Source: Bifidobacterium apri
GTDB taxonomy: Bacteria; Actinomycetota; Actinomycetes; Actinomycetales; Bifidobacteriaceae
Direction of reading: 5' to 3'
DNA: 48,862 nt
Assembly: GCF_009299485.1 (NCBI RefSeq)
Contig: NZ_WBSO01000015.1
Location: 1-48,862 of the forward strand
Position numbers and translations under genes: made by a program. The number at the start of each line of letters is the position of its first letter. Position 1 is the first letter of the stretch. Below are positions 28,171 to 37,982 of this stretch, piece by piece. The notes below the pieces were generated by a model, which saw only the letters and a list, made by a program, of their open reading frames with translations, was not told where the DNA came from and searched no databases.

Positions 28171-29496
28171 ATGGCCCAGGTAAGGAATTACAGGGACGCC
28201 GGCTTCTCCACACCTATGGAGGAGCTGGAGTGGCGCGGACTCATCAACCAGTCCACCGACAAGGAGCAGCTTGCAGCCGCTCTCAACGGGAATCCCATTG
28301 CTTACTATTGCGGCTTTGACCCTACGGCGCCGTCGCTCCACATCGGCAACCTCGTGCAGCTCATCGTCATGCGTCACCTTCAGGCGGACGGCCACCAGCC
28401 CTACGCGTTGGTCGGCGGCGCCACCGGCCTGATCGGCGATCCGCGCCAAAGCGGTGAGCGAACCCTCAATCCCAAGGAGATCGTCGCCGGGTGGGTCGAG
28501 CGTCTGCGTACGCAGATTTCGCGCTTCCTCGACACTGAGGGCGACAATGCCGTGCGTTTCGTCAACAATTACGACTGGACCGCGAACATGTCGGTGATTG
28601 ACTTCCTGCGCGACGTGGGCAAGAACTTCCGCATGGGCACCATGCTCAGCAAGGAAACCGTCGCCCGCCGTCTCAACTCCGAAGAAGGCATCTCGTTCAC
28701 CGAATTCAGCTACCAGGTGCTGCAAGGCAACGACTTCCTGCACCTGTATGACGATTACGGCGTGGTATTGGAAACCGGCGGCGCCGACCAGTGGGGCAAT
28801 CTCACCTCCGGCCTCGACCTGATCCGCAAGGTGAGGGGAGCGTCCGTGAACGTGATGACCAGCCCGATTATCACGGATTCCCAGGGCAAGAAGTTCGGCA
28901 AGTCCGAAGGCAACGCCATGTGGCTCGATCCGACCATGCTGAGCCCCTACAAGTTCTACCAGTTCTGGTTCAACCAGCCCGATGACCAGGTCGTGAAGCT
29001 GCTCAAGGTGTTCACGTTCCTGCCCAAGAGCGAAATCGAACGTCTCGCCGGCGAAGTCGAATCGAACCCGGGCGCCCGCGAAGCGCAGAAAACGCTTGCA
29101 TGGGAGGTCACCAGCTTCGTGCACGGTGAGGAAGCCACCCGGCAGGCGATCGACGCGGCCGCCGCATTGTTCGGCCGTGGAGGTGACTTGCGCACCATCG
29201 GCAAAGACACCTTGGAAGCCGCCATCGAGGGGCTGAAAGTCGATGACGGTGAAGGCCGTCGCGTGTTCGCCCAGGTTTCGACGGGCGACCGCGTGGCTGA
29301 GGCTGGCGTCAAAGCCGGATTGTTCAAATCCGTGTCCGAAGCCCGCAAAACCATCAAATCCGGTGGCGTATACATCAACAACCAGCGTGTGGAAGACCAG
29401 GACCAGCTGCTTGCCGAGGACGATTTCCTCGAAGGCGGCTACGCGCTGATCAGACGAGGAAAGAAGGCACTGGGCGCGGTCCGGCGCGCGCAATAA
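28171..29496 (+). CDS. tyrS: Tyrosine--tRNA ligase
   Basis: 441 aa from ATG 28171, preceded by GAGGGAG. Class I synthetase: the HIGH-type motif appears as [11 protein letters not shown] near residue 55 and the KMSKS-type motif as KFGKSEG near 241. The Rossmann core residues YYCGFDP and [12 protein letters not shown] bind Tyr-AMP. The C-terminal S4 RNA-binding domain is at about residues 370-435 ([16 protein letters not shown]). No T-box leader is visible in the 141 bp upstream. Confidence 0.98.
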   Translation: MAQVRNYRDAGFSTPMEELEWRGLINQSTDKEQLAAALNGNPIAYYCGFDPTAPSLHIGNLVQLIVMRHLQADGHQPYALVGGATGLIGDPRQSGERTLNPKEIVAGWVERLRTQISRFLDTEGDNAVRFVNNYDWTANMSVIDFLRDVGKNFRMGTMLSKETVARRLNSEEGISFTEFSYQVLQGNDFLHLYDDYGVVLETGGADQWGNLTSGLDLIRKVRGASVNVMTSPIITDSQGKKFGKSEGNAMWLDPTMLSPYKFYQFWFNQPDDQVVKLLKVFTFLPKSEIERLAGEVESNPGAREAQKTLAWEVTSFVHGEEATRQAIDAAAALFGRGGDLRTIGKDTLEAAIEGLKVDDGEGRRVFAQVSTGDRVAEAGVKAGLFKSVSEARKTIKSGGVYINNQRVEDQDQLLAEDDFLEGGYALIRRGKKALGAVRRAQ

Positions 29497-29647
29497 CCAC
29501 GGCTCGGCGTAAGCCAAGGGTGGAACGGGCGATATCAATTACCCGTCATGACACGATTCAACGACAGCAACAACCAGTACAACAACCAATATGAGTGCGG
29601 CGGTGTCCTCGAGGCCCTGTCGCACGAGAAACACGGAAAGCAGACGT

Positions 29648-31642
29648 ATGGCAGAAGAACAACACGGCAACGGCAAACGCGGGGACGGTAAAGCATTCGG
29701 CTCTCGCCGTCCCGGATCGCGTGGAGGCAAGGGATTCAAGCCTCGCGGCAACGGCAAAGGACGCTCATACGGCCATGGCGGGCACGGCGAGCGCGACGGC
29801 GAAGGCTTCCACAAGGGACCGCGTCGCGACGGCTATCGCAAGGACTTCCACCGCGATGGCGATCGCAGGGGCGGTTTCCGCAAGGACGGCGACCATCGCG
29901 ACGGCGAGCGTCGCAATGACGGCGAGCGTCGCGGCGGATACTCCCGCGACGGCTACCGCAAGGACTTCCATCGTGACGGCGAACACCGTGACGGCGACCA
30001 TCGTGGTGGCTATCGTAAGGATTTCCATAAGGGCGGCTTCCATAAGGGCGGCTACCACAAAGACGGTTACCGCAAGGATTTCCACCGCGACGACCATCGC
30101 GATGACCGACGCGACGAGGCGCCCCGCGAGCAGCGTGATTATCGTGATCGCGACGGACAGCGTCGCGATGATCACGGATATCGTGGCGATCGCAAGGATT
30201 ACGGCAAGCGTGGCGGCTACGGCAACAAGAACTTCCGCCATGACGACCGCAAGGGCGGATACGACCGTCCGCGCCGCGACGGTGAGGATCGCCGAGAAGG
30301 CGGCAATCCGCGGTATCGTCACGATGACCATCGTCGTCCCTTTGACAATCATCGCGGCGGCAACGGGGAACGTCGTTCCTGGCGCAACGACGAGCACCGG
30401 AATCAGCGCCATAACGACACTGCCCAGCAGGGCGGTGAAGAGCGCCGTGAATTCAACCGTGAAGAGCGTCAGCAGTGGCGTGAACGCAAGCGCGAAGAGT
30501 ACATGTCCAAGCCGCGGCGCAACTCCGATGGCACGGTGTCGTACCCGTCCCAGAACCCGTATACGGATCGGCGCCCGGGCGAGCCGAAGATGCCGAAAGG
30601 CCTGACGTGGTCGATGCTCTCCACCGACGAGCGTGAACGTCTGCGCGGCCTGTCCAAGGAGCACGCCGAGAACGTCGGGCTGCATATCCTCGCCGCATAT
30701 GCCCTCGAGCAGGATGATCCGCAAGCCGCCTTGGAGCACGCGCAGTGGGCGGCGCGCCAAGCATCGCGTGTGGACTTCGCCCGTGAAGCCCTCGCTTTCG
30801 TGGCGTACCGTCAAGGCAAATACAAGCTGGCATTGCGCGAGTTCCGTACAGCCTATCGTATGAACGGCTATCCTGATTATCTGCCGCTGATCGCCGATTG
30901 CGAACGTGGTGTGGGACACCCGAAGAAGGCCATCGAAATCGCGTTGTCCGACGAAGCCCGCAATCTGAACGGCGAGGCGAAGGCTGAGATGTTCCTCGTA
31001 TACGCCGGCGCTCTTGGCGATTTGGAGCTTTGGGACAAGGCCATTGAAACCGCTCACCAGTTGGGGCGTTCGAAGGGCTTGCCGGGTGCATATCGCATGC
31101 GGGCGATTCAAGCGGAGCAGTATTTCCTCGAGCAAGCGGGACGTGACGACGAGGCTGCGAAGCTCGATGATCTGCTTGATCGTCTCGAAGCGCAGTACGC
31201 CGAAGAAGACGAAGACGAGCAGTCGGCTGATGATATCGTTATCGATTACGATTTGGAGCACCTGCCTGAGGATCTGCTCGAGGAATTAGGAATCAGCGAG
31301 GACGACGCCAAGTACGCTCCAGAAGATTCCGAGCACGACGATGACGAGACCGAACTGCCGGCCGAGGAAACCGAGGACGGCGCACAAGCCGACCAGGAAC
31401 CCCAGCAGGCGCAGAATGAAGCCGATGCGAACGCCTCGCAGGCGGATGCGCCGGAGGAACAAGACGCGGAACAGCCAGAGGATACCGAGCAGGCTGAGCC
31501 CGAGGCTGAGGACGCCGAGCAGCAGGATGAAGAAGCATCCGATGCTGAGGCGTCGGAGACCGCCGATGCGTCCGCGGCAGACGATTCCGCCGCTGATTCC
31601 GCTGACAAGTCCGCCGAGCATTCGGACGGCGAACAGGCATGA
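29648..31642 (+). CDS. Large TPR protein with RDG-rich repeats and acidic tail
   Basis: 664 aa from ATG 29648, behind GGAAAG; an earlier ATG at 29591 has no ribosome site. Three regions: residues 1-300 are extremely basic and repetitive (GYRKDFHRDG-type units, rich in Arg, Gly, Asp and His), resembling RGG/RNA-binding low complexity. Residues about 315-500 are TPR-like helical pairs (AAYALEQDDPQAALEHAQWA, ALREFRTAYRMNGYPDYLPL). Residues 510-664 are strongly acidic (Glu/Asp/Ala/Gln). The region encodes no membrane helix. Position between tyrS and the HAD-tlyA cluster is typical of actinobacteria, where a shorter TPR protein is usual. RNA-associated scaffold is a guess. Confidence 0.85.
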   Translation: MAEEQHGNGKRGDGKAFGSRRPGSRGGKGFKPRGNGKGRSYGHGGHGERDGEGFHKGPRRDGYRKDFHRDGDRRGGFRKDGDHRDGERRNDGERRGGYSRDGYRKDFHRDGEHRDGDHRGGYRKDFHKGGFHKGGYHKDGYRKDFHRDDHRDDRRDEAPREQRDYRDRDGQRRDDHGYRGDRKDYGKRGGYGNKNFRHDDRKGGYDRPRRDGEDRREGGNPRYRHDDHRRPFDNHRGGNGERRSWRNDEHRNQRHNDTAQQGGEERREFNREERQQWRERKREEYMSKPRRNSDGTVSYPSQNPYTDRRPGEPKMPKGLTWSMLSTDERERLRGLSKEHAENVGLHILAAYALEQDDPQAALEHAQWAARQASRVDFAREALAFVAYRQGKYKLALREFRTAYRMNGYPDYLPLIADCERGVGHPKKAIEIALSDEARNLNGEAKAEMFLVYAGALGDLELWDKAIETAHQLGRSKGLPGAYRMRAIQAEQYFLEQAGRDDEAAKLDDLLDRLEAQYAEEDEDEQSADDIVIDYDLEHLPEDLLEELGISEDDAKYAPEDSEHDDDETELPAEETEDGAQADQEPQQAQNEADANASQADAPEEQDAEQPEDTEQAEPEAEDAEQQDEEASDAEASETADASAADDSAADSADKSAEHSDGEQA

Positions 31643-32673
31643 GCAAGCTGCTTGGCGGCAGCGACAAGCCGCTCGCCGAAGCATACCGGCTCGCGTTGCT
31701 CGACCTTGATGGGGTCGTGTACCGGGGCAAGCTTCCTGTGGAGCACGCGGCGGACAGCATCCGCCGCGCGCAGGACGCCGGCATGACCATCGAATACACG
31801 ACCAATAATTCTTCGCGGTTCCAACGTGTCGTGGCCGATCAGCTGCGCGGTTTCGGTCTTGACGTCGAACCTTGGCAAGTGATCACGTCCTCGGTCGTCG
31901 CCTCGCGGATGGTCGCCCGTCATGTTCCTGCGGGCTCGCCCGTGCTGGTGCTCGGAGCGGATCATCTGGCGCAAGAAGTCGCAGCCCTCGGACTGCGCGT
32001 TGTCCGCCGCGCCGAAGACCATCCTGCCGCAGTCATCCAAGGATGGTATCCGCAGATGAGCTGGGAGGAGATGGCACAGGTCGCATACGCTGTTGAACAG
32101 GGCGCACAATACTTCGTGACGAATCGCGACCTGACCATCCCGCGCGAACTGGGGGTAGCCCCAGGTTGCGGTTCCATGATCCAAGCGGTGATCAACGCCA
32201 CCGGTGTCGAACCGATCGCATCGGCGGGCAAACCGGAATCCGCGATGTACGACGAAGCCAGATTGCTTGCCGCTCATGACGGCACCACGCCTGTTGAACG
32301 GGAACAGTGCCTTGCCATAGGCGATCGGCTTGATACCGACATCGAGGCCGGCAATCGGGGAGGATACGATTCCTTCGCCGTCCTCACCGGTGTCACCGAC
32401 CCGCAGCAGCTGCTCCATGCTCCGCAGCATTTGCGTCCGACCTATGTCGCGGCTGATTTGCGCGGACTGCTCGAACCCATGCCCCAGCCGGTACGACAAG
32501 CCGATGGCTCATGGCGGTGCGTTGACGCCACTGCGAGCGTCAACGACGGTGTGCTGCGCATCGACGGCCCGCACGATATCAATGCGCTGCGTTCCGCCTT
32601 GTGCGCCGCGTGGTCCACGATGGATGCCTCACAGCCCGTGGATACGTCAGATGCGAGGTTTGATCTGGCATGA
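31639..32673 (+). CDS. HAD-superfamily hydrolase, NagD/class IIA type
   Basis: 344 aa, ATGA overlap with the TPR gene. Nucleophile motif LLDLDGVVYRG near residue 23, motif II in TNNSSRF near 55, and motif IV GDRLDTDIEAGNRGGYDSF near 231. The long insert between motifs II and III is a C2 cap as in NagD and pyridoxal/4-nitrophenyl phosphatases. Substrate unknown; probably phosphorylated metabolite repair. It overlaps the small gene at 32670 and so belongs to the tlyA operon. Confidence 0.92.
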   Translation: MSKLLGGSDKPLAEAYRLALLDLDGVVYRGKLPVEHAADSIRRAQDAGMTIEYTTNNSSRFQRVVADQLRGFGLDVEPWQVITSSVVASRMVARHVPAGSPVLVLGADHLAQEVAALGLRVVRRAEDHPAAVIQGWYPQMSWEEMAQVAYAVEQGAQYFVTNRDLTIPRELGVAPGCGSMIQAVINATGVEPIASAGKPESAMYDEARLLAAHDGTTPVEREQCLAIGDRLDTDIEAGNRGGYDSFAVLTGVTDPQQLLHAPQHLRPTYVAADLRGLLEPMPQPVRQADGSWRCVDATASVNDGVLRIDGPHDINALRSALCAAWSTMDASQPVDTSDARFDLA

Positions 32674-32873
32674 GCGGGAATACCCCATACGTTCCCGGTG
32701 ACGGTCTTCGGGATGCAGACACCGGGAACGATGCCGTACCGCCGGCGCTCGAAGCCCGGTACCCCCAGCTGCATGGATGGCAGCAGATGGATGATGCACA
32801 ACGCATCAAGGCACTCAGCGGCGTACTCACCGGATTGCAGCACGCCTTGGACGAAGGGACGGCACGCCGATGA
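32670..32873 (+). CDS. Small conserved protein between HAD and tlyA
   Basis: 67 aa, with ATGA overlaps at both ends. Acidic N-terminus, then ALEARYPQLHGWQQMDDAQR and a helical end. The position and size match a small actinobacterial protein often found before tlyA. No motif is recognised. The tight coupling supports a real gene, despite its size. Confidence 0.75.
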   Translation: MSGNTPYVPGDGLRDADTGNDAVPPALEARYPQLHGWQQMDDAQRIKALSGVLTGLQHALDEGTARR

Positions 32874-33637
32874 GCGGATTCATCACGCCCATCAGGCTTG
32901 ATATCGCCATCGTCGATCGTGGCTTGGCTCCGACACGCACCAAATCCAGCAGACTGATCAAAGGCGGGCACGTCACCGTCAACGGCGTGGTACAGACCAA
33001 GCCGTCGTTCGGCGTCAACCCCGACGATGTCATCGACGTCGATCGCGGCGATGATTATGTCTCGCGCGGCGCGTACAAGCTTGTCGGAGCATTCGAAGCG
33101 TTCAAAGACCATGGGCTGACGGAACCCACAGGTTTGGCATGTCTTGATATCGGCGCTTCGACTGGCGGATTCACCCAAGTGCTGTTGCGGCGCGGCGCCT
33201 CCCGCGTCATCGCGCTTGACGTCGGGCATGACCAGCTCGATCCCCGTATCGCCGCCGATCCACGCGTCATCGACATGAGCGGCGTCAACATCCGCGATGT
33301 GACCAGTGACGACCTGCCATGGATCCCTGACATGATCGTCTCCGACGTGTCGTTCATATCCTTGACGTATGTGATTCCTGTCATCGCGCGCATTTCGCGC
33401 CCCGACACGCCCGTCATCGTCCTAGTCAAGCCGCAGTTTGAAGTGGGGCGCGGCAATCTGGGCAAGAACGGCATCGTCGATGATCCGCAGTTGCGTGAAC
33501 AAGCGTTGCTTCGCGTCATCGAATGCGCCCAAGACCATGCGATGAGTGTGTGCGGCACTTCGGTTTCGCCGATCGAGGGGACATTCGGCAATGTGGAATA
33601 TCTGCTCTATCTGCGTACCGGGCAGGCGCGCGCTTGA
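32870..33637 (+). CDS. tlyA: TlyA-family rRNA (cytidine-2'-O)-methyltransferase
   Basis: 255 aa. N-terminal S4 domain (RLDIAIVDRGLAPTRTKSSR) and C-terminal FtsJ-like methyltransferase with SAM motif LDIGASTGGFTQVLLRRGA near residue 88, DVSFISLTYV near 163 and LVKPQFEVGRGNLGKNG near 185. In mycobacteria this enzyme methylates 16S and 23S rRNA and its loss gives capreomycin resistance; older annotations call it haemolysin. Its 3' end overlaps the convergent gene at 33607 by 31 bp. In many actinobacteria nadK follows directly; here three minus-strand genes intervene. Confidence 0.95.
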   Translation: MSGFITPIRLDIAIVDRGLAPTRTKSSRLIKGGHVTVNGVVQTKPSFGVNPDDVIDVDRGDDYVSRGAYKLVGAFEAFKDHGLTEPTGLACLDIGASTGGFTQVLLRRGASRVIALDVGHDQLDPRIAADPRVIDMSGVNIRDVTSDDLPWIPDMIVSDVSFISLTYVIPVIARISRPDTPVIVLVKPQFEVGRGNLGKNGIVDDPQLREQALLRVIECAQDHAMSVCGTSVSPIEGTFGNVEYLLYLRTGQARA

Positions 33638-34401
33638 CAATGAAACGGCTGTATTGCGGTCGGTATCATGCGTCCTGCCGCGAGCAGATGCCCGTCATGG
33701 CGTTCGAAGAAGCGGATTCGTGAGCCTTCATCGACGGTCAGATGGGCTTCGAGCGGCACGGTTCGTACGTCGCTGGCATCTTTCAGCACGATGCATTTGG
33801 CGTTGATCTGGTCGCAATGCAACCTGCGGGCTTCGACTTGGTGTGCCTCAATGCTGCGAATCATACTGTGTGAGTCCCGGCAGGGCAGCGTCCGATGCGC
33901 CCACAACCCGTCGCCCAACGTGTCAATAATCGCTGAACCGTTCGCCACCAGGCGCGGAGCGCTCAGCACCCCGATCATATCCAAGGTGCACGCGACCAGC
34001 CCTCCCTCAGCCTGCAGCATGCCTGCCACTCTTGCCGTGCCGCAGCACCTGACTTGCCCTGCGCAACGGATATCGCCCACGAAATCGAGTTCTGTGCATG
34101 TCGTCTCGCCTTGGACGATGATGGTCCCGTACCCGATGATGGTCGAAACACGCAGATCGCCGTCGCAGATGATTCGCGCGTTCTCGCAGATGAGGGCGCC
34201 TCCGTCGATTCGCGGCGCATGTAACCGGCCGAGCACTTTCGCTTGCCGCACGACGAGCGGTTGGCTGCGGTTGTCCGTGTGGATGATTGTCGTGTATGAC
34301 GGGTCAAGACCCCGTTCCGGGCGTGGTCTGTGCATGGAATGTTCTGCGGGGCGGTTCCCGCTTGCGGACAGTCGTGGGTGTCGCAGGCCTTCCGTGGTCA
34401 T
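33607..34401 (-). CDS. Bactofilin-like / beta-helical protein
   Basis: 264 aa. ATG 34401 has GGAAGGG about 7 nt upstream on the minus strand. Repeating short hydrophobic strands with Gly and Cys turns (GALICENARIICDGDLRVS, then IIGYGTIIVQG, RCAGQVRCCGTARVAG) indicate a right-handed beta-helix of the polymer-forming/bactofilin kind. Bactofilins are cytoskeletal polymers. Unusually Cys-rich for a bifidobacterial protein (about ten). The opposing long frame at 33668-34705 lacks these features and is read as a shadow. Convergent overlap with tlyA. Confidence 0.7.
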   Translation of the reverse strand: MTTEGLRHPRLSASGNRPAEHSMHRPRPERGLDPSYTTIIHTDNRSQPLVVRQAKVLGRLHAPRIDGGALICENARIICDGDLRVSTIIGYGTIIVQGETTCTELDFVGDIRCAGQVRCCGTARVAGMLQAEGGLVACTLDMIGVLSAPRLVANGSAIIDTLGDGLWAHRTLPCRDSHSMIRSIEAHQVEARRLHCDQINAKCIVLKDASDVRTVPLEAHLTVDEGSRIRFFERHDGHLLAAGRMIPTAIQPFHCQARACPVRR

Positions 34402-34677
34402 CTTCGCCCTTCCACTGGGTTGCCCACGCCTTGAAATCCCTCGGCGGCGAGGGCAGTGCCGTGTGACGTGGCCTTCCCCGGCCGAATGTCACATGATGAG
34501 CCTCAAGTATAGCGAACCGGAAAGGAAGCCGGCAAATCCGTGGATGTATCCTGCGCGTTGCTGTAAGACGATGCTCGGGTGGAGGTGCCGTATATCCCCG
34601 AGTCCAGATCGATGTGCCGTGCTCCGTCGCCACCTGCGGTGGTCGCCCAGCCATGCGCCCATGGGCGCCGCAGGCGT

Positions 34678-35331
34678 TCAGCCGCGCATGAAATGGTCGA
34701 TTTGATCCTGCTTGCCCATGATGACCAACTCGTCATTGCGATGCATGACGATATCTTTCGAACCGTATTGGAGTTCCTGACCGGGGGATTGGACAGCCAC
34801 CACAGTGACCCCGTACCGGGAATGGATCCGCGCGTCGCCGACCGAATACCCGACGACCTGCGCCGGCGTATGGATCTTCACTACGGTATGCGGTCCTTCA
34901 AGTTCGATGTAATCGAGATAATCCCCGGACACCAAATGTCCGACGCGCTTGCCTGCGTCCATTTCCGCGTTGATGATATGGCGTGCGCCGATACGTTGCA
35001 GGATGCGCGCGTGCTCCTTGGAGACGGATTTCGCCCACAGATCGGTGATCCCTGCATCCAGCAGATTGCCGGTGGCGATGACGGAAGCCTCGACGCTGTC
35101 ACCGATGGCGACGACCGCCGTGCCGAACGTGCCGGCATCGATCTGCTCGACGGCAAGCACATCCGTCATATCCGCTTGCACTGTCGGAATGGTCGAGGAC
35201 CAACGGTTGACCAGAACCGGATCCTTGTCCACCGCCAGCACGTCCTGGCCGAGCTCGTCAAGCGTGGAAGCCACCGAACTGCCGAATCGGCCGAGCCCCA
35301 CCACGAGAACGCTCCGATTCTTATCTGCCAT
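34678..35331 (-). CDS. ktrA: Potassium uptake regulatory subunit (KtrA/TrkA type)
   Basis: 217 aa from ATG 35331, chosen for the upstream AAAGGGATGG; a longer frame to 35373 exists. RCK domain: nucleotide-binding VLVVGLGRFGSSVASTL near residue 8, VDKDP, then a C-terminal TrkA_C domain (about 140-217). It gates the KtrB-like pore at 35453 by binding ATP/ADP or NAD(H). Located 121 bp downstream of that gene on the same strand. Confidence 0.93.
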   Translation of the reverse strand: MADKNRSVLVVGLGRFGSSVASTLDELGQDVLAVDKDPVLVNRWSSTIPTVQADMTDVLAVEQIDAGTFGTAVVAIGDSVEASVIATGNLLDAGITDLWAKSVSKEHARILQRIGARHIINAEMDAGKRVGHLVSGDYLDYIELEGPHTVVKIHTPAQVVGYSVGDARIHSRYGVTVVAVQSPGQELQYGSKDIVMHRNDELVIMGKQDQIDHFMRG

Positions 35332-35452
35332 CAATCCATCCCTTTCCGTCACATGCGCCCCACCGACAGCCATTCAGCGAAACCGCGCGGCTTGGCCTGC
35401 CGCTCGGTGCTGTCGCTCGACATGCTGCCTGCCAGTATACCCGCACGGGTAT

Positions 35453-36916
35453 TCAGCCCACGATAATCGGCTCCTCAGGGAAATGCACCGCCTGCGCTTC
35501 GGACGGCCGGTTGATCGCATACGCGATGGTCATCGGGCCGATACGCCCGATAATCATCGTCATGGCGAGCAACAGCAATGCCGCCGGATCGCTTTGATCA
35601 GCGACACCGACTGTGTACCCGCCCAGCCCGAACGCCGAGCAGGTGTCGAACAGCGCATTGCTCAGCGAGCAGCCGGACACCACCATCAATGCCAAAGACA
35701 CGGTGAACACCAAGGTCAGGCATGTGGTCATGATGCTCACCGCGGTCATCGTGGTGCGCTCGCTGATGCGCTTGCGGAAGGCGGTGACATCGTGCCTGCC
35801 GCGGAACGCAGCCCGGCATACGAACAACACCACGGCGAATGTCGTCACGCGGATTCCCCCGGCGGTGGAGGTGCTGCCGCCGCCGATGAACATGACCGCG
35901 CTCATGAACACTTTCGTCGGATCGCTGACATCGGGCACCCACGAGGGGTCGAACCCTGAGGTGCGAGGCATGACGGCTGCGGTGAGCGCGTACCGCAGCC
36001 GGGTCTGCAAATCGGCGTGCGAGAACAAGGTATGGTTGTTCCATTCGACGCATCTGAACCATAGCAGTGAGACAGCCACCATGCAGAAGGTGGCGATCAA
36101 GGTGATTTTCGTGTGCAGAGTCCACCGTTTCGGCGGGGTGTGCTTGCGTGCCGCGCGCATGAGGTTGAGCAGCACGGGGAAGCCGAGTGTGCCGCAGAAC
36201 GCGCTGAGCAACACCGGCAGGCCGACGGCCCAGCTGTTGACGTGTAGACCGGCGCCGTCGGGCGTGAACCCGGCGTTGTTGTAGGAAATCACCGCGAAGA
36301 ACAGCGCCTCCCACAAGGCGTGCCTGATATTGCCGTGATTGACGCGGATCAGGCCGGGGAACAGGGCGAGGAAGGTGATGACCTCGATGAGCAGGGTCGT
36401 CACGAGCACGGCGTTGAGCACGCCTTTTGTCTCGCTGAGTTTGGTGGCGCCGATTTCCGTGGCGGTGAGCATGCGTTGTGATGCCTTGATGTGTTTGTTG
36501 ACAGCCAGCGCGATCAGGGAAGCGAAGGTCATGACGCCGAGACCGCCGAACTGGACGGCCAGCAGGATGACCGCCTGCCCGAACAACGACCAGTGGGTGG
36601 TGGTGTTGACCACTTGGATGCCGCATGTGGAAGCGGCTGAGACGGCGGTGAAGAACGCGACTACCGGGTCGGTGACGGTGCGGTCGTGCGAGCTGACCGG
36701 CAGTTCCAACAGTACGGTCGCCACGGCGATGAGCGCGAAGAAATACAGAATGGTCAGGCGTCCGGGATGCGACCACAATTTCGCCGACAGGTTACGCCGG
36801 GGCGGACGGCTGTCCTGGGCCGCCTGACGCTCGAACGCGTCGCCGGAGAACCACCAGCTGTAGCCGCGCGAGGCCTCACGGTTCATGGAAGACTCGTCCA
36901 GGACGAGGTTCGACAT
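35453..36916 (-). CDS. ktrB: Potassium uptake transporter (KtrB/TrkH type)
   Basis: 487 aa. ATG 36916 has AAGGAGCGCAG upstream. Ten or so membrane helices in four M1-P-M2 repeats. Filter-like loops are visible: AASTCGIQVVNT, NNAGFTPDG, MPRTSGFDP and SAFGLGGYTVG, each with the key Gly. A cytoplasmic N-terminus of about 50 residues precedes the first helix. It imports K+ (with Na+ in many Ktr systems), controlled by the RCK subunit at 34678. Confidence 0.95.
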   Translation of the reverse strand: MSNLVLDESSMNREASRGYSWWFSGDAFERQAAQDSRPPRRNLSAKLWSHPGRLTILYFFALIAVATVLLELPVSSHDRTVTDPVVAFFTAVSAASTCGIQVVNTTTHWSLFGQAVILLAVQFGGLGVMTFASLIALAVNKHIKASQRMLTATEIGATKLSETKGVLNAVLVTTLLIEVITFLALFPGLIRVNHGNIRHALWEALFFAVISYNNAGFTPDGAGLHVNSWAVGLPVLLSAFCGTLGFPVLLNLMRAARKHTPPKRWTLHTKITLIATFCMVAVSLLWFRCVEWNNHTLFSHADLQTRLRYALTAAVMPRTSGFDPSWVPDVSDPTKVFMSAVMFIGGGSTSTAGGIRVTTFAVVLFVCRAAFRGRHDVTAFRKRISERTTMTAVSIMTTCLTLVFTVSLALMVVSGCSLSNALFDTCSAFGLGGYTVGVADQSDPAALLLLAMTMIIGRIGPMTIAYAINRPSEAQAVHFPEEPIIVG

Positions 36917-37046
36917 TTTCTGCGCTCCTTACGCGTGCCGATACATGGGCTCTGCCGCTATTCTAGATGAAGTTCCACTAGGATGGAGCACTAGGACGGG
37001 TCCGCCCATCGGCGGCGGCCTGTGTGCGATGGTGAAAGGGCGGCGT

Positions 37047-37982
37047 ATGGCTTTGCAACGGCGGGCGGTTGTCGTGACGCATACCAAGTTGCGCGAGAGC
37101 GGCACCGTGGTTTCCGAGGCGGTGGATCGGTTGTGCGGTGCTGGATTCGACGTTTCGATTATCGACAATGTTGAAGCCCCGGGGTTTGCGGAACCGACCG
37201 CCCATATCGACGACGACACGGAAATCGTCGTCGTCCTTGGCGGTGACGGGACGATCCTGCGTGCGGCGGAACTGGTGCATTGCACGAAAGTGCCGATTCT
37301 GGGCGTGAATCTGGGGCATGTCGGTTTTCTTGCGGAATTTGAAAGCTTCCAGATGAGCGATGCGATCCAGCGTGTCGCAGACCATGACTATTCCATCGAC
37401 GAACGCATGATCGCACATGTCGACGTGTGGCTGCCGGGGGCGGACACGCCTTTGAGCGATTGGGCGCTCAACGATATCACGCTGGAGCGTTCCGACCGGG
37501 GCAAGATGGTGGAGTTGTCCATCCGCGTCGATGACGTGGAGATGAGTTCGTTCGGCTGTGACGGCGTCATCGTCTCCACCCCGACCGGTTCCACCGCGTA
37601 CGCGTTCTCCGCCGGCGGGCCGATCATCTGGCCGAATGTCGAGGCGTTGCAACTGGTTCCGCTTGCCGCGCACGCCCTGTTCGCCAGGCCCTTGATTATC
37701 GGTGCCGGCTCGTCGTTCACCATGACCATTCTTGACAATTCAACGTCGGACGGCTGGATTTGCTGCGATGGTCGGCGGCAGCGGGCTTTGCCCAAAGGCA
37801 CGCGCGTCGAGGTGCGCGAATCGAAGAGCAGGCTGCGGCTCGCGCGTCTGTCGGGTGTGCCGTTCACGCAACGGCTTGTCACTAAATTCGATCTTCCGGT
37901 GGTCGGTTGGCGTGAGCACAGCCGCACTCAGCAGACGCATCATACGACCGGAGGGAACACGGCACGGGAGGGAACCTGCTGA
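37047..37982 (+). CDS. nadK: NAD kinase
   Basis: 311 aa from ATG 37047, chosen because GAAAGGG lies 6 nt upstream; ATG 37029 is less likely. It makes NADP from NAD. The catalytic VVLGGDGTILRAAEL is near residue 62, NDITLERSD near 142, and STPTGSTAYAFSAGGPI near 180. The TGA stop overlaps the recN start by one base, the usual nadK-recN coupling. Confidence 0.97.
   Translation: MALQRRAVVVTHTKLRESGTVVSEAVDRLCGAGFDVSIIDNVEAPGFAEPTAHIDDDTEIVVVLGGDGTILRAAELVHCTKVPILGVNLGHVGFLAEFESFQMSDAIQRVADHDYSIDERMIAHVDVWLPGADTPLSDWALNDITLERSDRGKMVELSIRVDDVEMSSFGCDGVIVSTPTGSTAYAFSAGGPIIWPNVEALQLVPLAAHALFARPLIIGAGSSFTMTILDNSTSDGWICCDGRRQRALPKGTRVEVRESKSRLRLARLSGVPFTQRLVTKFDLPVVGWREHSRTQQTHHTTGGNTAREGTC

Noticed and set aside
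27760..29538. 592-aa minus-strand frame opposite the lipoprotein gene and tyrS
   Set aside because: Shadow of tyrS and the Q/P-rich gene; no family features.
29765..31261. 498-aa hydrophobic minus-strand frame
   Set aside because: Antisense of the RDG/TPR gene; Val/Ala/Ile repeats arise from the complementary Arg/Asp codons.
33668..34705. 345-aa plus-strand frame opposite the bactofilin-like gene
   Set aside because: Ser/Arg/Pro-rich with no motif and no ribosome site, while the minus frame shows ordered beta repeats and a good ribosome site.
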